From JAXGQE01 sp040766585 (GTDB lineage Bacteria; Bacillota; SLNR01), in NCBI GenBank assembly GCA_040766585.1, contig JAXGQE010000012.1, positions 1 through 64,000 on the forward strand: a stretch of 64,000 bases of DNA, read 5' to 3'. A model generated the notes under the pieces. The model was not told the origin of the DNA, did no database searches, and saw nothing but the letters and a program-made list of their open reading frames with translations. Below are positions 32,987-41,934 of the stretch, piece by piece (position 1 is the first letter of the stretch; every line of letters begins with the position of its first letter). Made by a program: the position numbers and the translations under genes.

Positions 32987-34165
32987 TTACAAAAGCGCCC
33001 CGTACAGCAAACCGCTGAGGGTCGCCATGACAATGACCAGAATAATATAGGCGGCTGTTTTTCGAAACCCCAGTACGCTGTGGATGACCAGCATGCTGGG
33101 CAGACTCAAAGCCGGGCCGGCCAGCAGCAACGCCAGGGCCGGACCGCTGCCCATTCCAGCACCCATCAACCCCTGAAGTATGGGTATTTCGGTCAGGGTG
33201 GCAAAATACATGAATGCCCCTACCACGGAAGCAGTGAGATTCGCCTGAATGGAGTTTCCTCCCACAAACTGTTCCACATAGGCGGATGGGATGATGCCGG
33301 CGTCCAACCCCGGCCGCCCCATAAGAAAGCCTGCAGCCAGTACTCCCACCAGCAAAAGAGGCAGAATCTGCTGAGCAAAAACCCATGTAGACTCCATCCA
33401 TGCTGGAATTTCTTCTTTTTTAAACCACCGCTTCAGCAGGACACCCATCGCAAGAAGCAGTACAATGGTGATGGTCCATTTCCTTTGAAAAATCTCATTG
33501 AAAAATCCCACCGCAACCGGCGGTCGGGCCCAGGCTGCAAAAATCAGGACCAATACCAAAACCCCTAAGAAAATCCCGTTTTGTGCCAGAGTCCTCTCAG
33601 AGGGGGTATCCTCTGCCACCTTCACACGATTCAACCGCTGTTCCTCTTCCTTTCGAAACAGCCATGACATAATCAATCCAATCACAATGGCAAACAAAAC
33701 AGCTCCCACTGCCCGGGCAACACCGATTTGCCAACCCAGCACCCGGGCTGTCATGATGATGGCCAATACATTGATTGCGGGGCCAGCGTACAGAAAAGCG
33801 ACAGCCGGTCCGATTCCGGCTCCACGCATATACAAACCGGCAAATAGCGGCAGTACCGTGCATGAACAAACCGCTAAAACGGCTCCCGAAACCGATGCCA
33901 CCGAATAGGAAACCCAGCGCCGGGCTGCCGCTCCGAAATATCGGATAACTGCATTCTGGGAGATGAAGTTGGATATGGCACCGGCAATAAAAAGAGCTGG
34001 AATCAGACAGGTCAGCACATGCAGTCGGGCATAATCCTGAACCATGTACAACGACTCCAATACCGCCCCGCTAAATCGCGGGTTGCTTAGAGGCATATAA
34101 TACAAAAAAGAAAATACAGCTACCATTGTCACCAATTTCTGCCACGGCTTCAAAGCAATCCACAC
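32987..34165 (-). CDS. COG0701 permease, probable arsenite/organoarsenical-type transporter
   Basis: Polytopic membrane protein of 392 residues with about eight to ten segments. The hallmark is AVCSCTVLPLFAGLYMRGAG at about residues 97-116 followed by GPAVAFLYAGPAINVLAI, repeated in the second half as GSGPALALLLAGPALSLPSM. Two cysteines two residues apart (CSC) in helix three are the family's metal(loid)-contacting site. GTG 34165 is the first start but has an SD (AAAAGG) that is too close; a TTG at 34153 is the alternative. Upstream lies a TTGACA promoter and an ArsR-like half-palindrome, so it likely belongs to the arsR regulon. Confidence 0.75.
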   Translation of the reverse strand: MWIALKPWQKLVTMVAVFSFLYYMPLSNPRFSGAVLESLYMVQDYARLHVLTCLIPALFIAGAISNFISQNAVIRYFGAAARRWVSYSVASVSGAVLAVCSCTVLPLFAGLYMRGAGIGPAVAFLYAGPAINVLAIIMTARVLGWQIGVARAVGAVLFAIVIGLIMSWLFRKEEEQRLNRVKVAEDTPSERTLAQNGIFLGVLVLVLIFAAWARPPVAVGFFNEIFQRKWTITIVLLLAMGVLLKRWFKKEEIPAWMESTWVFAQQILPLLLVGVLAAGFLMGRPGLDAGIIPSAYVEQFVGGNSIQANLTASVVGAFMYFATLTEIPILQGLMGAGMGSGPALALLLAGPALSLPSMLVIHSVLGFRKTAAYIILVIVMATLSGLLYGALL

Positions 34166-34191
34166 CTTTTCATCATTATTTTAGTATTTTC

Positions 34192-34224
34192 TTATATTAT
34201 TATATATCATCCTGCTTTTGTCAA
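34192..34224 (-). promoter_or_regulatory. promoter with operator-like half-palindrome for the permease
   Basis: The minus strand shows TTGACA (34219-34224) and, at 16 nt, TAATAA (34197-34202). The plus-strand string TTATATTA-TTATATAT (34192-34207) overlaps this -10 and shares the half-site TTATATTA with the perfect palindrome before arsR, suggesting control by the same repressor. Confidence 0.5.
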
Positions 34225-34226
34225 TG

Positions 34227-34252
34227 AAAAAACCTTCTTTTTTCAGAAGGCT
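34227..34252 (-). terminator. terminator of the phosphoesterase transcript
   Basis: CCTTCT / AGAAGG 6-bp stem with a 6-nt loop, minus-strand tail TTTTTT, between the phosphoesterase end and the permease promoter. Confidence 0.75.
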
Positions 34253-34306
34253 CGGTCCCACAACGATTAAGCCCTGTTGGGATCCAGTCTCGGTCAAGCC
34301 CTTGTC

Positions 34307-35020
34307 CTATTTCGGGGTCTTGGCAGTCCCCTGAAGAAGCATGACCGCCAGTTCATTGGGAAGCTCGCTGCGGGTTATTTTCTCTGCCGTTTTTTCCACT
34401 TCATACGAAACATAATGGAAGTCAACCTTCAGTTCATCCCACTCTGCCGACACCATAGCGAAAACCGACTGGGCGTTTCCATGCTTCGGTTTTCCCACAC
34501 TTCCGGCATTGGTGATGTGTTTCCCCTGAACCCTTCGATGAAAGGGAAGGTGGGTGTGCCCGCAGATCAAAATGTCTTCCGACAGGGCTTCTGCGATTTC
34601 CTCCAACCGGGGAGTATCTTCATAAAGATATTCATTGTTCCGGTCCGGGCTGCCGTGTACCATGTGTATCCGATAGTTTCCCAGCCGGATGTCCAGTCGT
34701 TCCGGTAGTTTTCTTAGCCGGTCTTTGTTCTGAGAAGTGACCGTCTTCTGGGTCCAGGCCAGGGATGCACTGCCAATGTCCATGGCTCTTTCATCCGCAT
34801 AATCGCAGCCGCAGGCCATGCGATCGTACCCTGTTCCTTCGTCGTAATTTCCCTGAACGCTGGGAATGCCCCGCTGTGTCAGCCTTTCGATAACTTCATT
34901 GGGATTGGGACCGTACCCAACCAGATCCCCCAGGCAGTATACGGTCTGTATACCCAGGGCATCGATGGAAGACAGTACAGCATCCAACGCTTCGATATTT
35001 CCATGGATATCTGCTATCAA
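34307..35020 (-). CDS. metallophosphoesterase of the YfcE/MJ0936 type
   Basis: Calcineurin-type phosphoesterase of 237 residues with all metal ligands: ADIHGN, CLGDLVGYGP, VQGNYDEG, VHGSPDR and CGHTHLP. It cleaves phosphodiesters or phosphomonoesters of an unknown substrate. The start is unclear: the best-spaced SD (AGGGGG) precedes an AUC at 35036-35038 that would give the family-like IRVQIALIADIHGN, while the only in-frame standard start is TTG 35020, which would give LIADIHGN. It lies in one operon with the thioredoxin-like gene upstream. Confidence 0.8.
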   Translation of the reverse strand: MIADIHGNIEALDAVLSSIDALGIQTVYCLGDLVGYGPNPNEVIERLTQRGIPSVQGNYDEGTGYDRMACGCDYADERAMDIGSASLAWTQKTVTSQNKDRLRKLPERLDIRLGNYRIHMVHGSPDRNNEYLYEDTPRLEEIAEALSEDILICGHTHLPFHRRVQGKHITNAGSVGKPKHGNAQSVFAMVSAEWDELKVDFHYVSYEVEKTAEKITRSELPNELAVMLLQGTAKTPK

Positions 35021-35050
35021 CGCGATTTGAACCCTGATTCTTCCCCCTAT

Positions 35051-35284
35051 TTACGATGTCAGCAGTTTCTTGATCTCATCCTTGGACGCCAGCTTCCCGG
35101 AAAGAACCACTTTCCCGTTGATAACCAAACCCGGTGTCATCAGGATATCGTAGGAAAGAATGGCCTGCAGATCCGTTACTTTCTCAATTTGGGCGGACAG
35201 TTTCAATTCATCAACCGCCTGCCGGGTATTTCTTTCCAGCGCCTGGCATTTGGCACATCCTGTACCCAGAATTTTAATTTCCAT
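35051..35284 (-). CDS. thioredoxin-like redox-active disulfide protein (MTH895 type)
   Basis: A 77-residue thioredoxin fold, start ATG 35284 (GAAGGGGG upstream). MEIKILGTGCAKCQALERNT has a CAKC active site close to the N-terminus, and TPGLVINGKVVLSGK carries the cis-Pro. This protein type is often found beside ArsR and an arsenical permease, where it may reduce the metalloid or its carrier. Its place directly after arsR supports that. Confidence 0.85.
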   Translation of the reverse strand: MEIKILGTGCAKCQALERNTRQAVDELKLSAQIEKVTDLQAILSYDILMTPGLVINGKVVLSGKLASKDEIKKLLTS

Positions 35285-35297
35285 GGTGAATCCCCCT

Positions 35298-35600
35298 TCA
35301 GTCATTGGTTTGAAGCTCTTTGAGACAGCATGCGGTAACTCGCTCAATGCTGCCCAAAAGTGCTGAAATCTCCGGGCAGGTCAGCTGGTAGAAGATTTTC
35401 AGCCCATCTTTTTCAGATCGAACCAGACCGGCTTCTTTCAGGATTCTCAAATGCTGGGACAAATTGCTTTGACTGAAACCCACATCGTCGTTGAGCTCAC
35501 AGACACAGCGAGGTCCGTCCGTCAGGTATTGAACAATTGTATAACGGACAGGATGCCCCAATGCTTTGCAGATCTTTACAGACCAGGAATCCATTTTCAC
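35298..35600 (-). CDS. arsR: ArsR/SmtB-family repressor
   Basis: Winged-helix metalloregulator of 100 residues. GTG 35600 has GGGAGG at 7 nt; the ATG two codons on is the alternative. ICKALGHPVRYTIVQYL and NDDVGFSQSNLSQHLRIL form the helix-turn-helix. CVCEL in the recognition-helix region is the arsenite/antimonite-binding cysteine pair seen in classical ArsR, and a CC pair lies near the C-terminus. It probably represses its own operon and the permease gene through the palindromes described. Confidence 0.9.
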   Translation of the reverse strand: MKMDSWSVKICKALGHPVRYTIVQYLTDGPRCVCELNDDVGFSQSNLSQHLRILKEAGLVRSEKDGLKIFYQLTCPEISALLGSIERVTACCLKELQTND

Positions 35601-35630
35601 TCCATCGCCTCCCGGGAACTGCTTATTTAA

Positions 35631-35646
35631 TAATATAATTATATTA
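35631..35646 (-). promoter_or_regulatory. ArsR operator: 16-bp perfect palindrome
   Basis: TAATATAATTATATTA is its own reverse complement. It covers the -10 (35638-35643, TATAAT on the minus strand) of the arsR promoter. Confidence 0.8.
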
Positions 35647-35666
35647 TGATATAGTTTGCCAGTCAA
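35638..35666 (-). promoter_or_regulatory. arsR promoter
   Basis: Minus strand: -35 TTGACT (35661-35666), exact 17-nt spacer, -10 TATAAT (35638-35643). This is close to consensus. Confidence 0.85.
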
Positions 35667-35694
35667 CATAAAAATCCCCGAAGGGATTTTTATG
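35667..35694 (-). terminator. terminator of the GAPDH gene
   Basis: 12-bp perfect stem CATAAAAATCCC / GGGATTTTTATG with loop CGAA. It contains the gap stop codon and abuts the arsR -35, separating the two transcripts. Confidence 0.8.
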
Positions 35695-36943
35695 CTCGTG
35701 TTTTTTCGATGTGATCCACCAATCGGCTGAGGAACTGGACATAACTGCCCATCTCATTGTCATACCAGCCGAATACTTTGGCGTGGGTCACGGGAATCTG
35801 CATATCCTGTTCGCAGTGTACTCCGTACTCCTGCAGCATCTTGGCCTGAACCGGCATGAACCCCGTTCTGGTGTGGGTTTCCACTCCTTCAATCACGATG
35901 GCTGCCTTAAAACCGATGATATCCGACGAAACATTCTGCTTTTCACTGAATACCAGCATATCCTTCTGGGCTCCCTTTTCAGCCGACCGATACAGATTGT
36001 TGATGAACCCTCGGTTAATCACCGGGTTGCCGGTTTCATCCATTTTGCTGTGGAATGTGGCATTCAGGGTGATCAATGACGCTGTGGCAATGGGGATCCG
36101 CACCGAATCTGCCATGAATCCGATATGTCGAATCTCCGGAAGAATGTGCTCCAAGGCAATGGCCGCTCCCGTGGATGTCGGAATGATGTTGTTGAATACC
36201 GATCGATTCCGCCGCAGGTCGCCTTTATCTTTTTCCGGCACCGCATCCAAAACACTTTGGTTATTGGTTACCGCATGCACTGTGGACATGGAGGCCGTGA
36301 TGATGGAGCGGGTCTCTTCTGCTTCCAGCAGGGGTTTCATCATGTGAGCCAGCCCGGTGGTGGTGCAGCTGGCCGCAGAAACAATATGCTGCCGCATTGG
36401 ATCATATTTCATATGATTGATCCCGTACACAAACATACCGCTGTCTTCAGGGATTTTGGCGGATTGGTCTTTCATTTTAAAGGGAGCGCTGAGCACCACT
36501 TTTTCTGCCCCTGCCTCCAGATGCCCCCTCAGACTGCCCTTTTCATCATCGGCCGGCACACTGGGGTCCAAAAACTTTCCAGTGCATTCGATCACTGTTC
36601 TGACATTGTACTTACCCCACTCAATATCCCGCGGATTTCTGGCTTTTCTCAGGAGCCGAACGGGAATTCCGTTAATGGTAAATACCCCGTTTTCTTCATC
36701 GGTAATTTCCACCTGCAGCGGGCTGCCGGCGTACCCGTACAAGAACCGCTCCAGTGATCCGTATGTGGAATCATGGACCAGGTAGTCAATGGCATCCTGC
36801 AGTTTGCGGCCTACATTGCGGCCGGTGTTCAGCACATACGACTGATAATGCTGGTGACTCAGATTGTGCCAGAATACAAGCTTCCCAATCCTCCCCAATC
36901 CATTAATACCTAAGACTTTGTGGTTTTCCAGATACATATCCAT
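35690..36943 (-). CDS. gap: long glyceraldehyde-3-phosphate dehydrogenase
   Basis: GAPDH of 417 residues, about 80 more than the usual 335. GINGLGRIGKLVFW is the NAD loop, SAASCTTTGLAHMMKPL carries the catalytic Cys, and STVHAVTNNQSVLDA holds the catalytic His. An extra stretch (about residues 40-75) and a lengthened loop in the catalytic domain account for the size. Its job would be the oxidation of glyceraldehyde 3-phosphate, in either direction. The next gene upstream is a pyruvate-phosphate dikinase relative, hinting at a shared role in lower glycolysis/gluconeogenesis. Confidence 0.85.
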   Translation of the reverse strand: MDMYLENHKVLGINGLGRIGKLVFWHNLSHQHYQSYVLNTGRNVGRKLQDAIDYLVHDSTYGSLERFLYGYAGSPLQVEITDEENGVFTINGIPVRLLRKARNPRDIEWGKYNVRTVIECTGKFLDPSVPADDEKGSLRGHLEAGAEKVVLSAPFKMKDQSAKIPEDSGMFVYGINHMKYDPMRQHIVSAASCTTTGLAHMMKPLLEAEETRSIITASMSTVHAVTNNQSVLDAVPEKDKGDLRRNRSVFNNIIPTSTGAAIALEHILPEIRHIGFMADSVRIPIATASLITLNATFHSKMDETGNPVINRGFINNLYRSAEKGAQKDMLVFSEKQNVSSDIIGFKAAIVIEGVETHTRTGFMPVQAKMLQEYGVHCEQDMQIPVTHAKVFGWYDNEMGSYVQFLSRLVDHIEKTRA

Positions 36944-36966
36944 GTCTCATTCCTCCCTGTTTCTCC

Positions 36967-39900
36967 TCATATCCCGGCTGTGTCTTTTTCGGTTACCGGA
37001 TTCCACCCTTTGTAGATATTGCCGCTTTGTCCATCGAGAGAAATATAGTCCCCCGGTTGAATACGAATACCGTGAATCTGGGCTTCTCTCTGCATTTCAT
37101 TGACATACAGATCCCGACAGTTCACAATGCACACCTTTCCTAGCTTAGCGGCTGTTACAGCAGCATGGGATGTGACTCCTCCCCGACTGGTCAGCAGCGC
37201 ATCGCTTTTAAAAATCATAGGGATGTCGTCGGGAACAGTATCCGGACGAATCAGAATCAGCGGGATTTTTAGTTCGTGATGCCGAAAACGAGCCATGTCC
37301 TCTTCAGAAAATACCACCCGTCCGGACAGGCATCCGCCGAAAATACCGATTCCCCGTCCCAAAAGATTCTCGATTCCCGGCGGTGCGGCAAAACGCATTT
37401 GTGCTGCAGCCCCCTGGATATTCTGATCCCGAATCTGCAGGATGTACAGATCATCTGGGTTTTCCGATTCAAAAGTAAATTCGATTTCCTGGTGGTTGAA
37501 CCCATGCTGGTCAATGAGCCTGTGGGCATAGTGCATCAGCCGTTCATAGATGGCGGGATAGGCCGTCTGCAGTGACAGGCTGCTGTCGGAATAATCATCT
37601 TTTCTTTGGCTTTCCGAAATGGGCAGCGGATAAACCAGACCGGATACAATATCCTCTCCCTGACTGCACAGGGTAAAATCACCGTACGGGTGGATTCCCG
37701 GTCGATTGATTTTGGGGTTGTGGGTGAAAAACACGCCGGATCCCGCCTGCTTGGAACGGTTTCCCATGACCATTCTCTGTATAATGACAGCTGTTCCCCA
37801 TTCATCGGCAATACGCAGATGACGTCGGTAAGTACGAGCCCGGCGGCTGTCCCATGAATCCAGCACACTGCGAATGGTTCGAATCAGCTGATGCTCCGGA
37901 TCATGCGGAATTTCAATGCCTGCCTCCTCAATCCGATGGCGGTAGGCAGCGGCCATATCTCTCATCTGCTCCCAGCTAAAAAGCATCTTCTGGTCCACTC
38001 CATATTTTTGTTTGAACTGGATCATAATCCGGTCAAAATCATCCCGGGCAATGCCCATAGCCATTCCCCAGCTTTGCAGAAATCTGCGATAGGCATCCCA
38101 GTTCATCCACGCTGTATCCGGGTTTTTGACATCCCACCCGGCAATTTCTTCATTGATGCCCACATTCAAAAATGTACTCATGGCTCCCGGCATGGAAATG
38201 GCCGTTCCGGACCGCACGGAAAGAAGCAGCGGGCGGGAAGGATCGCCGAATTTTCGGCCGCTGGACTGTTCTATGGCCTCTATGGCCCCGTAGATATCCT
38301 GTTCAATGCGCCGCCTCATATTATCCAAGATGTAGGCCGCTTTGCGATGGCGAAACAGTTCGGTGGTTATGACAAATCCTTCCGGTACCGGAAACCCCAT
38401 CTCCGTAATTCGTTTCAGATAGTATGCTTTGGCACCCATAAAGACCTGGTTGTCCAGTTCGCGGCAGGGTTGGTGAAACGGATTCATCAGCTGAGCCGGA
38501 TCGTAGGTCAGCATATCCTTAATAATCTGGGGAGGATGCTTCTCCGTAATCTCTGTCAATCGGTCCGTCAGATCCGTCACGAAGCTGTCCAGCTCCTGAA
38601 TCAAAAATGCAGACGACAGAATATCCCTGTAAAAACTTTCTGTGACCTTGACATGGTCCTGTTCTGAACCGGCGACAATCTGAGGAACGACCGCCGACAG
38701 TGTTTCATCATATACTCTCAGAAAGTATTCATTGATAATCTCTTTGACGCTGGTGGCCATAAAACGAAACACATCAATGTACTGATCCAGGCTAAAGCTC
38801 TGGGAGGAAAGGCAGTACCGCAGCATTTCCAGATTGGCCTGGAAACTCTGATTCTCAACACCGTCCAGTTTTAAGCCCTCCAGAAACAATTCCAGAATCC
38901 GATAGGCCTGGGTCAAAGTATGGGTGGTTAAATAGTCCGGCTGGCAATCATGGACGATCATGACCATCCATTTGGCAGCTACACGCTCCAGCCGGTACAT
39001 CAATCCCAAAGCTTCGAACTTGGGCTCCGAATACTGCCCATACATGGATGGAATGCCCACAGCGATATGGCGTTTATAGTAGATGTTTTCCACGGCCTCT
39101 GTGGGCTGCGGGTCGAGAATCTGATCCTTCAGGCGCCCCATCCATTCGTATACTTTCTCCAGGACCGGTATCTTCTGCCCCTGCTCCATCATCTCTTCCA
39201 GCTGTTCCCCTTCTTCGGCTGTGATAACTGTACTGCCTGCCAGAATCCGGGAAATATCTTTGGTCTCAAAAGAATACTTCTCCAGGAGAAGATGGTAGAG
39301 CTGGATCAGGTACAGAAATTTTTTCTTATCTGCTTCCGGAAATGCACCATTTCCCAGAAGATACTCCGAGGCCCAGGTTTCATTCAGGTGCAGCACACCC
39401 AGTGCATCGGTTTCAAATTGAGTTTTCATCGCTTCCATAATCTCTTTCATTCCGACAAACAGCGGGTTTCGTTCATCCAATGTATCCGCAACATCCTTGG
39501 GCAGGTGGGGCAGAATATGATCCCGATTGGCGCTGTCCCAGTATCGGGCGATCTGCTCAGTCAGACGGATGTGGGTATTGTTGCTTTCGCTGTGCACCTG
39601 CTTGCGCAAAAAGTGAACCAGACGGTCTTTTCGCTTGCACAGCTCATCCATGGCCGTGGTTACATCCCGAAGTTTTCCTTCGGCCCCGATTTCGCGGAAA
39701 TACACCGGGAAAATCCGGGCTAACTGCTTTACCTGCCGGTACACCGGGGCGATATCCGCATTCAGCAGGCGGGTTACATCCCGCTGCAGCAGGTCTGTAT
39801 CGGAGACAAAAATACCGCCCAGTTTGAGATTCACAATCAGAGCCCCCAATAGGTCCTTGTACTGATCGGGAGAATTTCGAATCAGATCCAGCCAGATTCG

Positions 39901-41046
39901 AATGTTCTTCACATGATGCCGGTTCACTTCTGTCTGCCAGTCTTCATTGATTCGAACCGTTCCCGGATAGACAAACCCGAATTCCACCAGCTTGCGGATA
40001 TAGTAAGATATCAGTCGAGGATTCTCTGTCCGGGCAATCTCTTTTCCAATGGTATTCTGGCAGTCCAGAATGGTTCCGGCCAGATCTGCCTTCAGGCTGG
40101 CAAACTGACGAAACAAGTTGTCCGTGAAGCCGTAGATTTCTTCTTCCGGTAGTGTCGAAATAACCGTATTTAGCAGTTTGTTCATGTCAAAAAGCAAATG
40201 GTTCTGCAGCCCGTTCATGCCGGGCACATGGATTAGATAGATCAGATAGTAGATTTTTTCAGACGAATCCTGAAATTCATCCGTAATTCGTCGAAAGTGA
40301 TGGGCGATGTCGCCGAAAAAAAGACATCGGGAGATTTGATCCCAGTTGGTGGCTTGGTCGATTCGCTTTTGAAGCTCCGCAAAAAAGGTTCCTCCAATCA
40401 GACGAATCTGCTTTTTTGCGCTGGGATGAAAAAGGCTGGCATGGTCCCGGTACCATTCTTCTGCCTTGGATGTGTCCGCCCAGTACTGACAGGTCTCTAT
40501 CAGCACACGCCGGACCAGCTGACATACATCTTCCTGATATCTCGGCCGAATGCCCCATTCACCCAGGTAAGTCCGAAACAGCCCGCTGTTTCGAATGACG
40601 GTGTCCGGATAAGCTCTTACACAGTACTCCAGCATGCCCAGTGAGGCCCGGACTGCTGAATCCGGCACATCCTCCTCCTCGCCCAATGCTGCAGTGAATT
40701 TGCAGAGAGATTTAATCAGCTCCTCCATCCAGTTGGAGTCCAGTTCTCTTTGCAGCAGTTCAGAATACATGCTGACGATGAACAACAAAGCATCTTCTTT
40801 CTTTTCCGTGCCCATATAGACCCATAAGTCGGACACGCTGATGGAATGCAGCCCATCAAACAGACCTTTGTAGTCCGGATACGGATGATTATACTCTTTG
40901 AAAAAGTCCAGCACTCTTTGGTGAACACCCCAATACGGTTTGGACAAAGTTAAAAACCACTGCTGTTTTTCAGACAGTCGGGTATCCTGTAACTTTGTCT
41001 GGGCCAGATTGGCCTCCAGTGCGGAGGATTTAAAGGGTTCTGCCAT
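36967..41046 (-). CDS. giant PEP-synthase/PPDK-like protein lacking the PEP-barrel domain
   Basis: Protein of 1359 residues. The last 480 or so residues are the ATP-grasp and phosphohistidine parts of pyruvate phosphate dikinase: GAKAYYLKRITEMGFPVPEG, RSGTAISMPGAMSTFLNVG, QAGSGVFFTHNP, QGEDIVSG and the swivelling GGVTSHAAVTAAKLGK with the phospho-acceptor His. The TIM barrel that handles PEP/pyruvate is missing, as the protein ends about 60 residues after this His. The first 880 residues are unrecognised, alpha-helical and acidic. Without a barrel it could phosphorylate another acceptor or regulate. ATG 41046 is chosen over 41061. It is 23 nt upstream of gap. Confidence 0.72.
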   Translation of the reverse strand: MAEPFKSSALEANLAQTKLQDTRLSEKQQWFLTLSKPYWGVHQRVLDFFKEYNHPYPDYKGLFDGLHSISVSDLWVYMGTEKKEDALLFIVSMYSELLQRELDSNWMEELIKSLCKFTAALGEEEDVPDSAVRASLGMLEYCVRAYPDTVIRNSGLFRTYLGEWGIRPRYQEDVCQLVRRVLIETCQYWADTSKAEEWYRDHASLFHPSAKKQIRLIGGTFFAELQKRIDQATNWDQISRCLFFGDIAHHFRRITDEFQDSSEKIYYLIYLIHVPGMNGLQNHLLFDMNKLLNTVISTLPEEEIYGFTDNLFRQFASLKADLAGTILDCQNTIGKEIARTENPRLISYYIRKLVEFGFVYPGTVRINEDWQTEVNRHHVKNIRIWLDLIRNSPDQYKDLLGALIVNLKLGGIFVSDTDLLQRDVTRLLNADIAPVYRQVKQLARIFPVYFREIGAEGKLRDVTTAMDELCKRKDRLVHFLRKQVHSESNNTHIRLTEQIARYWDSANRDHILPHLPKDVADTLDERNPLFVGMKEIMEAMKTQFETDALGVLHLNETWASEYLLGNGAFPEADKKKFLYLIQLYHLLLEKYSFETKDISRILAGSTVITAEEGEQLEEMMEQGQKIPVLEKVYEWMGRLKDQILDPQPTEAVENIYYKRHIAVGIPSMYGQYSEPKFEALGLMYRLERVAAKWMVMIVHDCQPDYLTTHTLTQAYRILELFLEGLKLDGVENQSFQANLEMLRYCLSSQSFSLDQYIDVFRFMATSVKEIINEYFLRVYDETLSAVVPQIVAGSEQDHVKVTESFYRDILSSAFLIQELDSFVTDLTDRLTEITEKHPPQIIKDMLTYDPAQLMNPFHQPCRELDNQVFMGAKAYYLKRITEMGFPVPEGFVITTELFRHRKAAYILDNMRRRIEQDIYGAIEAIEQSSGRKFGDPSRPLLLSVRSGTAISMPGAMSTFLNVGINEEIAGWDVKNPDTAWMNWDAYRRFLQSWGMAMGIARDDFDRIMIQFKQKYGVDQKMLFSWEQMRDMAAAYRHRIEEAGIEIPHDPEHQLIRTIRSVLDSWDSRRARTYRRHLRIADEWGTAVIIQRMVMGNRSKQAGSGVFFTHNPKINRPGIHPYGDFTLCSQGEDIVSGLVYPLPISESQRKDDYSDSSLSLQTAYPAIYERLMHYAHRLIDQHGFNHQEIEFTFESENPDDLYILQIRDQNIQGAAAQMRFAAPPGIENLLGRGIGIFGGCLSGRVVFSEEDMARFRHHELKIPLILIRPDTVPDDIPMIFKSDALLTSRGGVTSHAAVTAAKLGKVCIVNCRDLYVNEMQREAQIHGIRIQPGDYISLDGQSGNIYKGWNPVTEKDTAGI

Positions 41047-41172
41047 GGGATCACCTGCCAAATAGTATACTCTATTTATGTAATTTCTACTTTTAGTATA
41101 TCATATATAATAATACGCTTTACACATTGAATCCCCTTCCCGGGTATCTGACTTTCCAGCGAATTCTCTTTT

Positions 41173-41203
41173 AAAAAAAAGACCGCCCGCAGGCAGTCTT
41201 TCC
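41173..41203 (-). terminator. terminator of the rhomboid gene
   Basis: AAAGAC...GTCTTT stem, one internal mismatch, with a run of eight T on the minus strand, just after the rhomboid stop. Confidence 0.75.
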
Positions 41204-41211
41204 AATTCAGG

Positions 41212-41880
41212 TCAGTGTGAACTCATATCAAAATAATAGGCAGGCCGTTTGGGTTTGGGGCGAATCACACGGGAAAGCAGATACCCGGCTGTAAATCCAC
41301 CCACATGCGCCAAATAAGCTACCCCACCGGAATCTGCCATCCGGGCGATGGCTCCTACCGAGGAAAAAAGCTGCAGCGCAATCCAGAATCCCAGCACCAG
41401 CCCGGCCGGCATCACCACAACCCGGAACAGGAAAAGCACATAGACCTGTCCCCGGGGAAACATCAGGAAATAGGCGCCCAACACACCGGCAATGGCGCCG
41501 GATGCACCAACCAATGGAATCATGGAGCCCGAAGTAAACAAAAACTGGGCAAAGGTAGCCGCTGCACCGCAGAAGAGATAAAAGCCTAAAAATTTCAAAT
41601 GCCCAAACCGGTCCTCCACATTATCGCCAAATATCCACAGATACAGCATATTCCCCAAAATATGCGCCCACCCGGCGTGCATGAACATAGCAGTAAACAC
41701 CGTCGGAATGTTTCCGATGGGATCCGAGACAAAACGGCTCGGGACAAAAGCCCATTGCAGAATGAATGGATTTCCTCCTTGCATTTCCAGATAAAAAACA
41801 TAGAAGTTCAATGCAATCAACATAAAAGTGACAATGGGTACCGTTCTTCTTCTCGAGTTGTCGTCCCCAATGGGCAGCAT
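41212..41880 (-). CDS. rhomboid-family intramembrane serine protease
   Basis: Membrane protease of 222 residues with six or seven helices. GASGAIAGVLGAYFLMFP carries the catalytic Ser and AHVGGFTAGYLLSR the catalytic His. AGWAHILGNMLYLWIFGDN is the conserved L1/H2 region. ATG 41880 follows GGGGG. It probably cleaves single-pass membrane proteins; the targets are unknown. Confidence 0.9.
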   Translation of the reverse strand: MLPIGDDNSRRRTVPIVTFMLIALNFYVFYLEMQGGNPFILQWAFVPSRFVSDPIGNIPTVFTAMFMHAGWAHILGNMLYLWIFGDNVEDRFGHLKFLGFYLFCGAAATFAQFLFTSGSMIPLVGASGAIAGVLGAYFLMFPRGQVYVLFLFRVVVMPAGLVLGFWIALQLFSSVGAIARMADSGGVAYLAHVGGFTAGYLLSRVIRPKPKRPAYYFDMSSH

Positions 41881-41934
41881 CCACGAATTCCCCCTTTACC
41901 CAAGTGGCGCAGCGTCCGGCCACAATCCGGAATC

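Noticed and set aside
41090..41115. AT-rich stretch before the PPDK-like gene as a third ArsR operator
   Set aside because: No clear inverted repeat; looks like a plain promoter-type AT-rich region.
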